A DNA stretch of 64,000 bases from Agarilytica sp045430345 (lineage in GTDB: Bacteria > Pseudomonadota > Gammaproteobacteria > Pseudomonadales > Cellvibrionaceae): assembly GCA_045430345.1 (NCBI GenBank), contig JAILXT010000005.1, forward strand, positions 124,001 through 188,000. Direction: 5' to 3'. Within the stretch, counting starts at the first letter, position 1. Every line of letters starts with the position of its first letter. A program made the position numbers and the translations under genes. Below are positions 1-7,526 of this stretch, piece after piece. The notes below the pieces were generated by a model. It did not search any database, was not told the DNA's origin, and saw only the letters and a program-made list of their open reading frames with translations.

Positions 1-185
1 TTGTGCTCTGCATTTGCAATTGCTGATTCGAGCACTTTCTTAACTAGGTCCGCGCCCTTTTTCTTACTAAAAGTAAGAATATCTAAAGCTTGTTCAACAG
101 ACTGACCACGCACTTGATCAGCGACCAATCTAACTTTTTGTGCAGAGATGTTGGCTCCGCGCATTTTAGCTGCTACTTCTGTCAT
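1..185 (-). CDS. rplV: 50S ribosomal protein L22, N-terminal part (cut by window edge)
   Basis: Reading the minus strand from an ATG at 185 gives a protein starting MTEVAAKMRGANISAQKVRL, the start of bacterial L22. L22 binds 23S rRNA and lines the exit tunnel. Only about 61 residues are visible; the rest lies to the left of the window. It starts 12 bases after the rpsS stop, in the usual S10-operon order. Confidence 0.93.
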   Translation of the reverse strand, partial: MTEVAAKMRGANISAQKVRLVADQVRGQSVEQALDILTFSKKKGADLVKKVLESAIANAEH

Positions 186-197
186 CGTCGCCTCCAC

Positions 198-473
198 TTA
201 TCGCTTGGCTTTCTTATCAGCGACGTGGCCACGGTAAGTACGCGTTGCAGCAAACTCACCCAATTTGTGACCAACCATCTCTTCATTAACCAAAACTGGA
301 ACGTGCTGACGACCGTTATGAACTGCAATCGTTAGACCGACCATTTCTGGCATTATCATTGAGCGACGAGACCAAGTTTTAATTGGTCGACGATCATTCT
401 TTTCTGTAGCCGTCTCCACTTTCTTAAGTAAGTGGTGATCAATAAATGGGCCTTTCTTCAGTGAACGTGGCAC
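198..473 (-). CDS. rpsS: 30S ribosomal protein S19
   Basis: The 91-residue protein begins MPRSLKKGPFIDHHLLKKVE and contains the S19 signature region around PVLVNEEMVGHKLGEFA (about residues 58-75). S19 binds 16S rRNA in the small-subunit head near S13. Length and position between rplB and rplV match the S10 operon of gammaproteobacteria. Nothing is unusual. Confidence 0.97.
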   Translation of the reverse strand: MPRSLKKGPFIDHHLLKKVETATEKNDRRPIKTWSRRSMIMPEMVGLTIAVHNGRQHVPVLVNEEMVGHKLGEFAATRTYRGHVADKKAKR

Positions 474-501
474 TGTTATATCCTCTTTACTTAAGCGTCA
501 G

Positions 502-1329
502 TTATTTCTTATTGCGTCGGCGAACAATCATATTGTCTGTTCGCTTATTCTTACGAGTCTTGTAACCTTTAGTCGGCATTCCCCAAGGTGAAACTGGGTG
601 ACGGCCACCAGAAGTTCGGCCTTCACCACCACCATGCGGGTGATCAACTGGGTTCATGGCAACACCACGAACTGTTGGTCGAACGCCTCTCCAGCGAGAT
701 GCACCAGCTTTACCAAGAGATCTTAAGCTGTGCTCACTGTTAGATACTTCACCAAGGGTTGCTCGGCACTCAGAAAGTACTTTTCGCATTTCACCACTAC
801 GTAAACGTAATGTTGCATGACGACCTTCACGAGCAACCAACTGCGCAGAAGCGCCAGCTGAGCGTGCAATCTGAGCACCTTTAGCAGGCTTCAATTCAAC
901 ACAGTGAACCAAGCTACCAACCGGAATATTGCGAAGCGGTAAGGTATTACCCACCTTAATAGGAGCCGCATCACCAGACTCAACACTATCACCCGCCTTC
1001 AAATTTTTAGGCGCAATAATGTAACGACGCTCACCATCCAAGTAACACACTAGTGCGATGTGAGCACTGCGGTTTGGATCGTATTCAATGCGTTCAACTT
1101 TTGCAGGGATACCGTCTTTATTGCGCTTAAAATCAATAATTCGATAATGCTGCTTATGACCACCACCGATATGACGGGTAGTGATTCTGCCGGCGTTATT
1201 ACGGCCGCCAGTTTTAGATTTTTTCTCTAGTAAAGGCGCGTGAGGATCGCCTTTATGTAGATCCGGGCTTACGACGTTAACAACGAAGCGACGACCGGGA
1301 GATGTTGGTTTACGTTTTAATAACGGCAT
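502..1329 (-). CDS. rplB: 50S ribosomal protein L2
   Basis: The 275-residue protein is full length for L2, the 23S rRNA-binding protein needed for subunit association and peptidyl transferase assembly. The conserved C-terminal segment MNPVDHPHGGGEGRTSGGR is intact, as is the basic tail ending RRRNKK. It lies 11 bases downstream of rplW and 28 bases upstream of rpsS, in an uninterrupted S10-operon arrangement. Confidence 0.97.
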   Translation of the reverse strand: MPLLKRKPTSPGRRFVVNVVSPDLHKGDPHAPLLEKKSKTGGRNNAGRITTRHIGGGHKQHYRIIDFKRNKDGIPAKVERIEYDPNRSAHIALVCYLDGERRYIIAPKNLKAGDSVESGDAAPIKVGNTLPLRNIPVGSLVHCVELKPAKGAQIARSAGASAQLVAREGRHATLRLRSGEMRKVLSECRATLGEVSNSEHSLRSLGKAGASRWRGVRPTVRGVAMNPVDHPHGGGEGRTSGGRHPVSPWGMPTKGYKTRKNKRTDNMIVRRRNKK

Positions 1330-1340
1330 CGTCTCGCCCC

Positions 1341-1637
1341 TTATTCCGCTGTCGCAAAGTCAATTTCTTGACCTGCAGCCAATCGAACGTACGCTTTTTT
1401 CCAATCGCTACGTCGACCCATTCCATGACGTGCACGTTTAGTCTTCCCTTTCACATTCAGCACACACACATTTTCAACTTTGACATCAAACATTTTTTCT
1501 ACAGCAGCCAAGATTTCAGCTTTGTTTGCGTCTTTAATTACTTTAAAAGCAACTTGGTTCGACTCTTCAGCCGCTAACGTAGTTTTCTCAGAAACTACCG
1601 GCGACAAGATAATCTTATATAAACGCTCTAGGTTCAT
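1341..1637 (-). CDS. rplW: 50S ribosomal protein L23
   Basis: The 98-residue protein starts MNLERLYKIILSPVVSEKTT, typical of L23, which sits at the exit tunnel and docks trigger factor and SRP. The internal stretch VKGKTKRARHGMGRRSDWKK is the usual basic loop. Its ATG overlaps the end of rplD by 4 bases, indicating translational coupling within the S10 operon. Confidence 0.96.
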   Translation of the reverse strand: MNLERLYKIILSPVVSEKTTLAAEESNQVAFKVIKDANKAEILAAVEKMFDVKVENVCVLNVKGKTKRARHGMGRRSDWKKAYVRLAAGQEIDFATAE

Positions 1638-2248
1638 ACCAATGTCTCCTCAAGCTTTTTAATTGCAGCAACAGTTATAATCACTTTAGCTGCGCCAACT
1701 AGGCTCACTGGATCCAAACCTGCCACATCTCTAACATCAACCTTATGAAGATTACGAGAAGCAAGATATAAATTCTCATTCACTTCTTCTGTAACAATCA
1801 AAGCATCAGCAATATCAAATTGAGCTAACTGCTGTACTAGTGCTTTAGTCTTCGGAGTTTCAACAGAAAACTCTTCAACCACAACTAGACGCTCCTGACG
1901 AGCCAACTCAGAAACAATGCAGCGCAATGCAGCGCGATGCATTTTCTTATTTAACTTCTGCTCGAAATCACGAGGCTTAGCAGCAAACGTAACTCCACCA
2001 GAACGCCAGATAGGGCTTCGAATAGTACCTGCACGTGCACGGCCGGTACCTTTTTGACGCCAAGGTTTTTTGCCACCACCGGAAACTTCTGAACGTGTTT
2101 TTTGAGCTTTTGTCCCCTGACGACCTGCTGCCATATACGCAACAACTGCCTGATGAACCAAATCTTGATTAAATTCTTTTCCGAAAGCGATCTCAGATAC
2201 ATCAACTGTACCTTTTGCGCCTTGCGGTGTAGCTATACTTAATTCCAT
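1634..2248 (-). CDS. rplD: 50S ribosomal protein L4
   Basis: The 204-residue protein has the long extended loop of L4 (RSEVSGGGKKPWRQKGTGRA, about residues 50-70) that reaches into the exit tunnel. In enterobacteria L4 also represses the S10 operon by binding its leader; whether that holds here is not shown. It overlaps rplW by 4 bases and follows rplC by 18 bases. Confidence 0.96.
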   Translation of the reverse strand: MELSIATPQGAKGTVDVSEIAFGKEFNQDLVHQAVVAYMAAGRQGTKAQKTRSEVSGGGKKPWRQKGTGRARAGTIRSPIWRSGGVTFAAKPRDFEQKLNKKMHRAALRCIVSELARQERLVVVEEFSVETPKTKALVQQLAQFDIADALIVTEEVNENLYLASRNLHKVDVRDVAGLDPVSLVGAAKVIITVAAIKKLEETLV

Positions 2249-2266
2249 GGTCGACTCCTAGGAAAC

Positions 2267-2908
2267 TTAACCGTTGTTACGCTTTTTGACAGCAGGGCGA
2301 ACAATTACGTCACCACCTGGAGCACCTGGAACAGCACCCTTAATAAGAATCAAATTGCGTTCAGCGTCTACTCTCACAACTTCTAGGTTCTGAGTAGTTA
2401 CGCGCTCGGCACCCATTTGACCAGCCATTTTCTTACCCTTGAATACACGGCCAGGCGTTTGACACTGACCGATAGACCCTGGGGCACGATGAGAAAGCGA
2501 GTTGCCGTGAGTGGCGTCTTGCATTGCAAAATTCCAACGCTTAACCCCACCAGCAAAACCTTTACCTTTTGAAGTACCTGTCACATCCACTTTCTGACCA
2601 GCTTCGAACAAACCTACGGTCAACTCGGAACCAACCTGATACTCGTCACCCTCAACACGAAACTCCCAAAGACCACGACCGGCTTCAGATTCAGCCTTAG
2701 CAAAGTGACCCTTTTCAGATTTCGTCAATCGTGAAGCGCGCTTATCGCCAGCAGTTACTTGAACTGCGGAATAACCGTCTGTTTCGCCATTTTTGACTTG
2801 AGTAACACGGTTTGGACTTACCTCCAAAACGGTTACAGGTATCGACTGACCTTCGTCAGTGAATATGCGTGTCATACCGCTTTTGCGGCCGACTATACCA
2901 ATTGTCAT
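2267..2908 (-). CDS. rplC: 50S ribosomal protein L3
   Basis: The 213-residue protein starts MTIGIVGRKSGMTRIFTDEG and contains the GNSLSHRAPGSIGQCQTPGR region, the L3 loop next to the peptidyl transferase centre. Length matches gammaproteobacterial L3. It is separated from rpsJ by about 110 bases, a little more than usual. That gap holds a 14-bp palindrome (CCCAAATATTTGGG, 2936-2949) of unknown role. Confidence 0.97.
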   Translation of the reverse strand: MTIGIVGRKSGMTRIFTDEGQSIPVTVLEVSPNRVTQVKNGETDGYSAVQVTAGDKRASRLTKSEKGHFAKAESEAGRGLWEFRVEGDEYQVGSELTVGLFEAGQKVDVTGTSKGKGFAGGVKRWNFAMQDATHGNSLSHRAPGSIGQCQTPGRVFKGKKMAGQMGAERVTTQNLEVVRVDAERNLILIKGAVPGAPGGDVIVRPAVKKRNNG

Positions 2909-3020
2909 GTTAACCTCTCAGTGTACGGGGCTTTCCCCAAATATTTGGGACCCGCTATGGCCGCCCATTTCAGAGCGTTACACATACCGAAAGCAATGCT
3001 TCCGGCTGTGATCTGAAGCC

Positions 3021-3332
3021 CTAGCCCAGACTAATTTGCACTTCGACGCCAGCTGCTAAATCCAGCTTCATCAAAGCATCAACAGTTTTTTCAGTAGGCT
3101 CGACAATATCGAGCAAACGCTTGTACGTACGAATTTCATATTGATCACGCGCATCTTTATTTACATGCGGTGAAACCAATACTGTGTAGCGCTCTTTACG
3201 AGTCGGTAAAGGGATTGGACCTCTTACCTGTGCACCGGTACGCCTAGCGGTATCAACAATTTCCAACGTCGAAGCGTCAATCAACTTGTGATCAAAGGCT
3301 TTCAAACGAATTCGAATGCGCTGATTCTGCAT
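3021..3332 (-). CDS. rpsJ: 30S ribosomal protein S10 (NusE)
   Basis: S10 is a head protein of the 30S subunit and, as NusE, a partner of NusB in transcription antitermination. I use the ATG at 3332, giving MQNQRIRIRLKAFDHKLIDA (103 residues, the standard length), rather than an in-frame TTG three codons upstream. A GGAG lies 10 bases before this ATG. It is the first gene of the S10 operon, about 200 bases downstream of tufA. Confidence 0.96.
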   Translation of the reverse strand: MQNQRIRIRLKAFDHKLIDASTLEIVDTARRTGAQVRGPIPLPTRKERYTVLVSPHVNKDARDQYEIRTYKRLLDIVEPTEKTVDALMKLDLAAGVEVQISLG

Positions 3333-3496
3333 CTGAACCAAACTCCAAATCTTTTTAAAGAACTATTGTCAGACCCCGACGCATCGGACCCTGGACAAAA
3401 CGAGGGCGCATTCTAATGGCGGACCCCAGGGGTGTCAAGCAATTTAAACCCGCATGCAGACTAAGGCCGACCCCCACGAGAAATACACCCTCGAAT

Positions 3497-3530
3497 ACAA
3501 AAAAGGGCCGCCATAAGGCAGCCCTTTAAA
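3497..3530 (-). terminator. Intrinsic terminator after tufA
   Basis: On the minus strand an 11-bp stem (AAAGGGCTGCC / GGCGGCCCTTT, one internal mismatch) with a TTAT loop is followed by a run of T residues. It begins 16 bases after the tufA stop. It separates tufA from the S10 operon. Confidence 0.85.
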
Positions 3531-3546
3531 CAGAGAAAACACCCTG

Positions 3547-4770
3547 TTATTCAATAATTTTCGCAACAACACCCGCACCAACAGTACGACCGCCTTCACG
3601 GATCGCAAAGCGCAGACCTTCGTCCATCGCAATTGGGCAGATCAAGGTAACCACCATTTGAATGTTATCACCAGGCATAACCATCTCTACGCCTTCTGGC
3701 AATTCACATGCACCGGTTACATCTGTTGTACGGAAGTAGAATTGTGGACGATAACCTTTAAAGAATGGCGTATGACGACCACCTTCATCTTTAGACAATA
3801 CGTACACCTCTGCTTCAAACTTAGTGTGAGGCAAGATGCTGCCTTTATGAGCCAGTACTTGACCACGCTCAACTTCTTCACGCTTAGTACCACGAAGAAG
3901 AACACCAACGTTCTCACCTGCACGACCTTCGTCAAGCAACTTACGGAACATCTCAACACCCGTAACGGTAGTGACTGTGGTCTCTTTAACACCAACGATT
4001 TCAACTTCTTCGCCAACCTTAACGATACCGCGCTCAACACGACCCGTTACAACCGTACCACGACCTTGGATCGAGAATACGTCTTCAATAGGCATGATGA
4101 AGTCGCCATCAATAGCACGCTCTGGCTCAGGGATGTACTCATCTAGCGTTTCAACCAATTTCTTAACAGCTGAAGTGCCTAGCTCATGCTCATCTTGACC
4201 GTTAAGGGCCATCAAAGCAGAACCTGGGATAATTGGCGTGTCGTCGCCTGGGAATTCGTATTGCGCAAGCAGATCGCGAAGCTCCATCTCAACAAGCTCT
4301 AGCATTTCTGCATATTCTTCTGAATCTACACCGCCACAGTCTTCAGCAAGAAGGTCTGCTTTGTTTAGGAAAACGACGATGTATGGAACACCTACCTGGC
4401 GAGACAGCAAGATGTGCTCACGTGTTTGAGGCATTGGACCATCTGTTGATCCACATACAAGGATCGCGCCGTCCATCTGTGCAGCACCGGTGATCATATT
4501 CTTAACGTAATCAGCATGGCCCGGGCAGTCTACGTGCGCGTAGTGGCGTGATGGTGAATCGTATTCGACGTGAGATGTCGCGATAGTAATACCACGCTCG
4601 CGCTCTTCAGGTGCATTATCGATACCGTCAAAGGCTACTGACTCTCCACCCCAAACTTCAGCACATACACGTGTCAAAGCTGCTGTTAACGTTGTTTTTC
4701 CGTGGTCAACGTGGCCAATTGTACCTACGTTTACATGGGGTTTATTTCGTTCAAATTTTTCTTTTGCCAC
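3547..4770 (-). CDS. tufA: Elongation factor Tu, copy A
   Basis: EF-Tu is the GTPase that delivers aminoacyl-tRNA to the ribosome. Motifs seen: GHVDHGKT P-loop (about 18-25), DCPGHADY, NKAD, and the closing segment VGAGVVAKIIE. I start at a GTG (4770) preceded by TTGAGGAG, giving 407 residues, the same length as the second copy at 23339-24562. The two proteins look identical by eye, while the DNA differs at scattered silent sites. tufB starts with ATG instead. The gene is at its usual place downstream of fusA, but fusA2 is inserted between them on the other strand. Confidence 0.97.
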   Translation of the reverse strand: MAKEKFERNKPHVNVGTIGHVDHGKTTLTAALTRVCAEVWGGESVAFDGIDNAPEERERGITIATSHVEYDSPSRHYAHVDCPGHADYVKNMITGAAQMDGAILVCGSTDGPMPQTREHILLSRQVGVPYIVVFLNKADLLAEDCGGVDSEEYAEMLELVEMELRDLLAQYEFPGDDTPIIPGSALMALNGQDEHELGTSAVKKLVETLDEYIPEPERAIDGDFIMPIEDVFSIQGRGTVVTGRVERGIVKVGEEVEIVGVKETTVTTVTGVEMFRKLLDEGRAGENVGVLLRGTKREEVERGQVLAHKGSILPHTKFEAEVYVLSKDEGGRHTPFFKGYRPQFYFRTTDVTGACELPEGVEMVMPGDNIQMVVTLICPIAMDEGLRFAIREGGRTVGAGVVAKIIE

Positions 4771-4978
4771 CGCTCGGCTCCTCAAACATTAGATAAAGAA
4801 ATTCTATGGGATCGCAATCTTAACCACGAATACAAGTTAGTCAACGGGCTAAGGCAAAATTCTTCGTCTTATTTAACAGAAACAGTACAAAAACCATGCA
4901 TTTCGCCCAAACCAATCACCACGATTCAAGAATTCACCTATTTTCCTGGCATTTGTTTGCCTCATACCTTCTATTTTG

Positions 4979-5008
4979 TTCAAAAGTAACCTCAAACTCC
5001 TGTATACT
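4979..5008 (+). promoter_or_regulatory. Possible sigma-70 promoter for fusA2
   Basis: TTCAAA (4979-4984) and TATACT (5003-5008) are separated by 18 bases, 37 bases before the fusA2 ATG. The 275-base gap is divergent, so a tufA promoter on the other strand is also expected, but I could not pick one confidently. Confidence 0.45.
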
Positions 5009-5045
5009 GCCGCCCAAATTTTGACCCTGGCATACGAGTGAGACA

Positions 5046-7130
5046 ATGACAGATTTAGCTTTGTACCGAAACATAGGTATTTTCGCCCACGTTGACGCGG
5101 GTAAAACGACCACTACAGAACGTATTTTGAAACTTACCGGAAAGATCCATAAAACCGGTGAGGTACATGATGGCGAATCAACAACGGACTTCATGGAGCA
5201 GGAAGCTGAACGGGGTATTACTATCCAGTCTGCAGCGACAACCTGTTTCTGGAAAGATCATCGCATGAACATCATCGATACTCCTGGACACGTTGACTTC
5301 ACAGTTGAAGTATACCGTTCTCTAAAAGTACTCGATGGCGGTGTTGGTGTATTTTGTGGTTCTGGCGGGGTTGAGCCTCAATCCGAAACTAACTGGCGCT
5401 ACGCGAACGAATCAGAAGTTTCTCGTATCATCTTCGTTAATAAGCTAGACCGTATCGGTGCTGACTTCTTACGCGTTGTTGGCCAAGTCGAAAAAGTGCT
5501 TGGTGCTAACCCTCTCGTTATGACCCTGCCTATCGGTACAGAGGACGAATTTGTTGGTGTTGTAGACATCCTTGAGCAAAAAGCATTTGTTTGGGACGAC
5601 TCAGGCCTCCCTGAGAACTTTGAAGTCGTTGATATCCCAGCAGACATGGTTGACCAAGTTGCTGAATATCGCGAAAAAATGGTCGAGACTGCCGTGGAGC
5701 AAGATGATGAGCTAATGATGGCTTATATGGACGGTGAAGAGCCATCTATCGAAGACCTTAAGCGCTGCATCCGTAAAGGAACCATCGCGCTAGACTTCTT
5801 CCCAACGTTCTGTGGTTCTGCATTTAAGAACAAAGGTATTCAACTCGTACTGGATGCGGTTATCGATTACCTTCCAAACCCAACAGAAGTTGACCCTCAG
5901 CCGCTAACAGACGAAGAAGGCGAGCCTACAGGCGAAGTAGCTAAGGTTTCTGCTGAAGAGCCACTACGAGCTCTTGCATTTAAGATTATGGACGACCGCT
6001 TCGGTGCGTTGACCTTTATCCGAATCTACTCAGGGATACTTGAGAAAGGCACCACCATTCTTAACTCGTTCACAGGTAAAACTGAGCGAATTGGTCGCAT
6101 GGTAGAAATGCACGCGGACGAGCGTACAGAGCTTACCTCAGCCCAAGCTGGTGACATCATCGCAATCGTCGGCATGAAGAACGTACAAACTGGTCACACC
6201 CTTTGTGACCCTAACCACCCTTGTACGCTCGAGCCTATGGTATTCCCTGAGCCAGTTATCTCTATTGCGGTTAAGCCTAAAGATAAAGGCGGCTCAGAAA
6301 AAATGGGGATCGCTATCGGTAAAATGGTTGCTGAAGATCCATCATTTGTTGTTGAAACTGATGAAGACTCAGGTGAAACCATCCTTAAAGGAATGGGCGA
6401 ACTTCACCTTGATATTAAAGTCGATATTTTGAAGCGTACTTACGGCGTTGAGCTAGAAGTTGGTCAACCTCAAGTGGCTTACCGTGAAACAATTACCCAA
6501 CCTCTTGAAGATTCTTATACGCATAAGAAACAATCTGGTGGTTCTGGTCAATACGGTAAAATCGACTACCGTATCAAACCTGGCGAAGTCGGTTCTGGCT
6601 ACAAATTTGAATCGTCTGTTGTTGGTGGTAACGTTCCTAAGGAATTCTTCCCTGCTATTGAGAAAGGCTTCCGCGTGATGATGGAAGAAGGACCGTTGGC
6701 TGGCTTCCCATTATTGGATGTTGAAGTTGAGCTTTACGATGGTTCTTACCACGCCGTGGATTCATCTGCTATCGCGTTTGAGATCGCAGCGAAAGGCGCT
6801 TACCGTCAATCCATGCCTAAAGCCGGCCCACAACTTCTTGAGCCAATCATGAAGGTTGATGTGTTCACTCCAGACGATCACGTAGGCGACGTAATTGGTG
6901 ACTTGAACCGTCGTCGCGGAATGATCAAAGATCAAGAGCCAGGCACTACTGGCGTACGCATTAAAGCTGATGTACCGCTTTCAGAAATGTTTGGCTACAT
7001 TGGTCACTTGCGTACGATCACTTCAGGTCGCGGTCAATTCTCAATGGAATTCTCGCACTACGCCGCATGTCCGAACCAAGTGGCAGAGCAAGTTATTGCT
7101 GACGAGAAAGCGAAGAAAGAAGCTAAGTAA
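5046..7130 (+). CDS. fusA2: Second elongation factor G (EF-G2 paralogue)
   Basis: A complete 694-residue EF-G. It has the G1 P-loop AHVDAGKT (14-21), G2 RGITIQSAATT, G3 DTPGHVD with the catalytic His, G4 NKLD (canonical EF-G has NKMD) and G5 GSAFKNKG. Domains II-V follow, ending in the DLNRRRGMI and GYIGHLRTITSGR segments of domain V. It is clearly diverged from fusA at 7527-9629, so it is an old paralogue and not a recent copy. In Pseudomonas and spirochaetes duplicate EF-Gs split translocation and ribosome recycling; which role this one has cannot be read from sequence. It runs opposite to every neighbouring translation gene and has its own terminator. Confidence 0.93.
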   Translation: MTDLALYRNIGIFAHVDAGKTTTTERILKLTGKIHKTGEVHDGESTTDFMEQEAERGITIQSAATTCFWKDHRMNIIDTPGHVDFTVEVYRSLKVLDGGVGVFCGSGGVEPQSETNWRYANESEVSRIIFVNKLDRIGADFLRVVGQVEKVLGANPLVMTLPIGTEDEFVGVVDILEQKAFVWDDSGLPENFEVVDIPADMVDQVAEYREKMVETAVEQDDELMMAYMDGEEPSIEDLKRCIRKGTIALDFFPTFCGSAFKNKGIQLVLDAVIDYLPNPTEVDPQPLTDEEGEPTGEVAKVSAEEPLRALAFKIMDDRFGALTFIRIYSGILEKGTTILNSFTGKTERIGRMVEMHADERTELTSAQAGDIIAIVGMKNVQTGHTLCDPNHPCTLEPMVFPEPVISIAVKPKDKGGSEKMGIAIGKMVAEDPSFVVETDEDSGETILKGMGELHLDIKVDILKRTYGVELEVGQPQVAYRETITQPLEDSYTHKKQSGGSGQYGKIDYRIKPGEVGSGYKFESSVVGGNVPKEFFPAIEKGFRVMMEEGPLAGFPLLDVEVELYDGSYHAVDSSAIAFEIAAKGAYRQSMPKAGPQLLEPIMKVDVFTPDDHVGDVIGDLNRRRGMIKDQEPGTTGVRIKADVPLSEMFGYIGHLRTITSGRGQFSMEFSHYAACPNQVAEQVIADEKAKKEAK

Positions 7131-7152
7131 TTTAGCTTCTTTTAGAAAAGTA

Positions 7153-7187
7153 AAAGCCCCGATAACTTGCGTTATCGGGGCTTTTTT
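7153..7187 (+). terminator. Intrinsic terminator after fusA2
   Basis: A perfect stem AAAGCCCCGATAAC / GTTATCGGGGCTTT with a TTGC loop is followed by T residues, 22 bases after the fusA2 stop. The A-rich 5' flank means it could also act on the minus strand, for the small gene at 7208-7453. Confidence 0.92.
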
Positions 7188-7207
7188 ATTGTCTCAAACA
7201 CACACAA

Positions 7208-7453
7208 TTAACCACCTTCAATCAAGCCTATAATTTTTATCGCGTCCGCTGATGAGTCACCACAAATTGCCCTTTCCGCTTTAAATGCTTGGCACACTTT
7301 CGGCCGCTCCAACCTCTCAAATAGCATACAAAGATTAGTTTCATCTAATTGAATACAGCGAACACCAGCAGGTTTACCATCAGGCATTCCCGGTATTGGA
7401 GAGCTAATTGAGGGTGCAATACAGCAGGCGCCGCAGCCTAACCTACACTCCAT
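7208..7453 (-). CDS. YkgJ-family cysteine-cluster protein
   Basis: An 81-residue protein starting MECRLGCGACCIAPSISSPI, with Cys at 3, 7, 10, 11, 33, 42, 54 and 64. This spacing matches the YkgJ/UPF0153 zinc- or iron-binding cysteine-cluster family, whose function is not established. It lies 73 bases downstream of fusA on the same strand and could be read through from it. It is convergent with fusA2 and shares the terminator between them. Its position inside the str cluster is unusual. Confidence 0.82.
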   Translation of the reverse strand: MECRLGCGACCIAPSISSPIPGMPDGKPAGVRCIQLDETNLCMLFERLERPKVCQAFKAERAICGDSSADAIKIIGLIEGG

Positions 7454-7477
7454 TGGGCGTTAGGCATGTTGATAGCT

Positions 7478-7501
7478 GTTCCCGCACATGAGTACGGGAA
7501 C
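7478..7501 (-). other. Hairpin between fusA and the cysteine-cluster gene
   Basis: GTTCCCG (7478-7484) and CGGGAAC (7495-7501) form a 7-bp perfect stem with a 10-base loop. No T run follows on either strand, so a terminator is unlikely. It may mark an mRNA processing or stability site. Confidence 0.35.
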
Positions 7502-7526
7502 AAAACAAAGCGGATAAACGGGGCAA

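Noticed and set aside
3658..4146. Long antisense open frame inside tufA, with a similar longer one at 23141-23938 inside tufB
   Set aside because: Both are mirror images of the same conserved EF-Tu codons, so their resemblance to each other follows from the near-identical tuf genes and not from a real gene.
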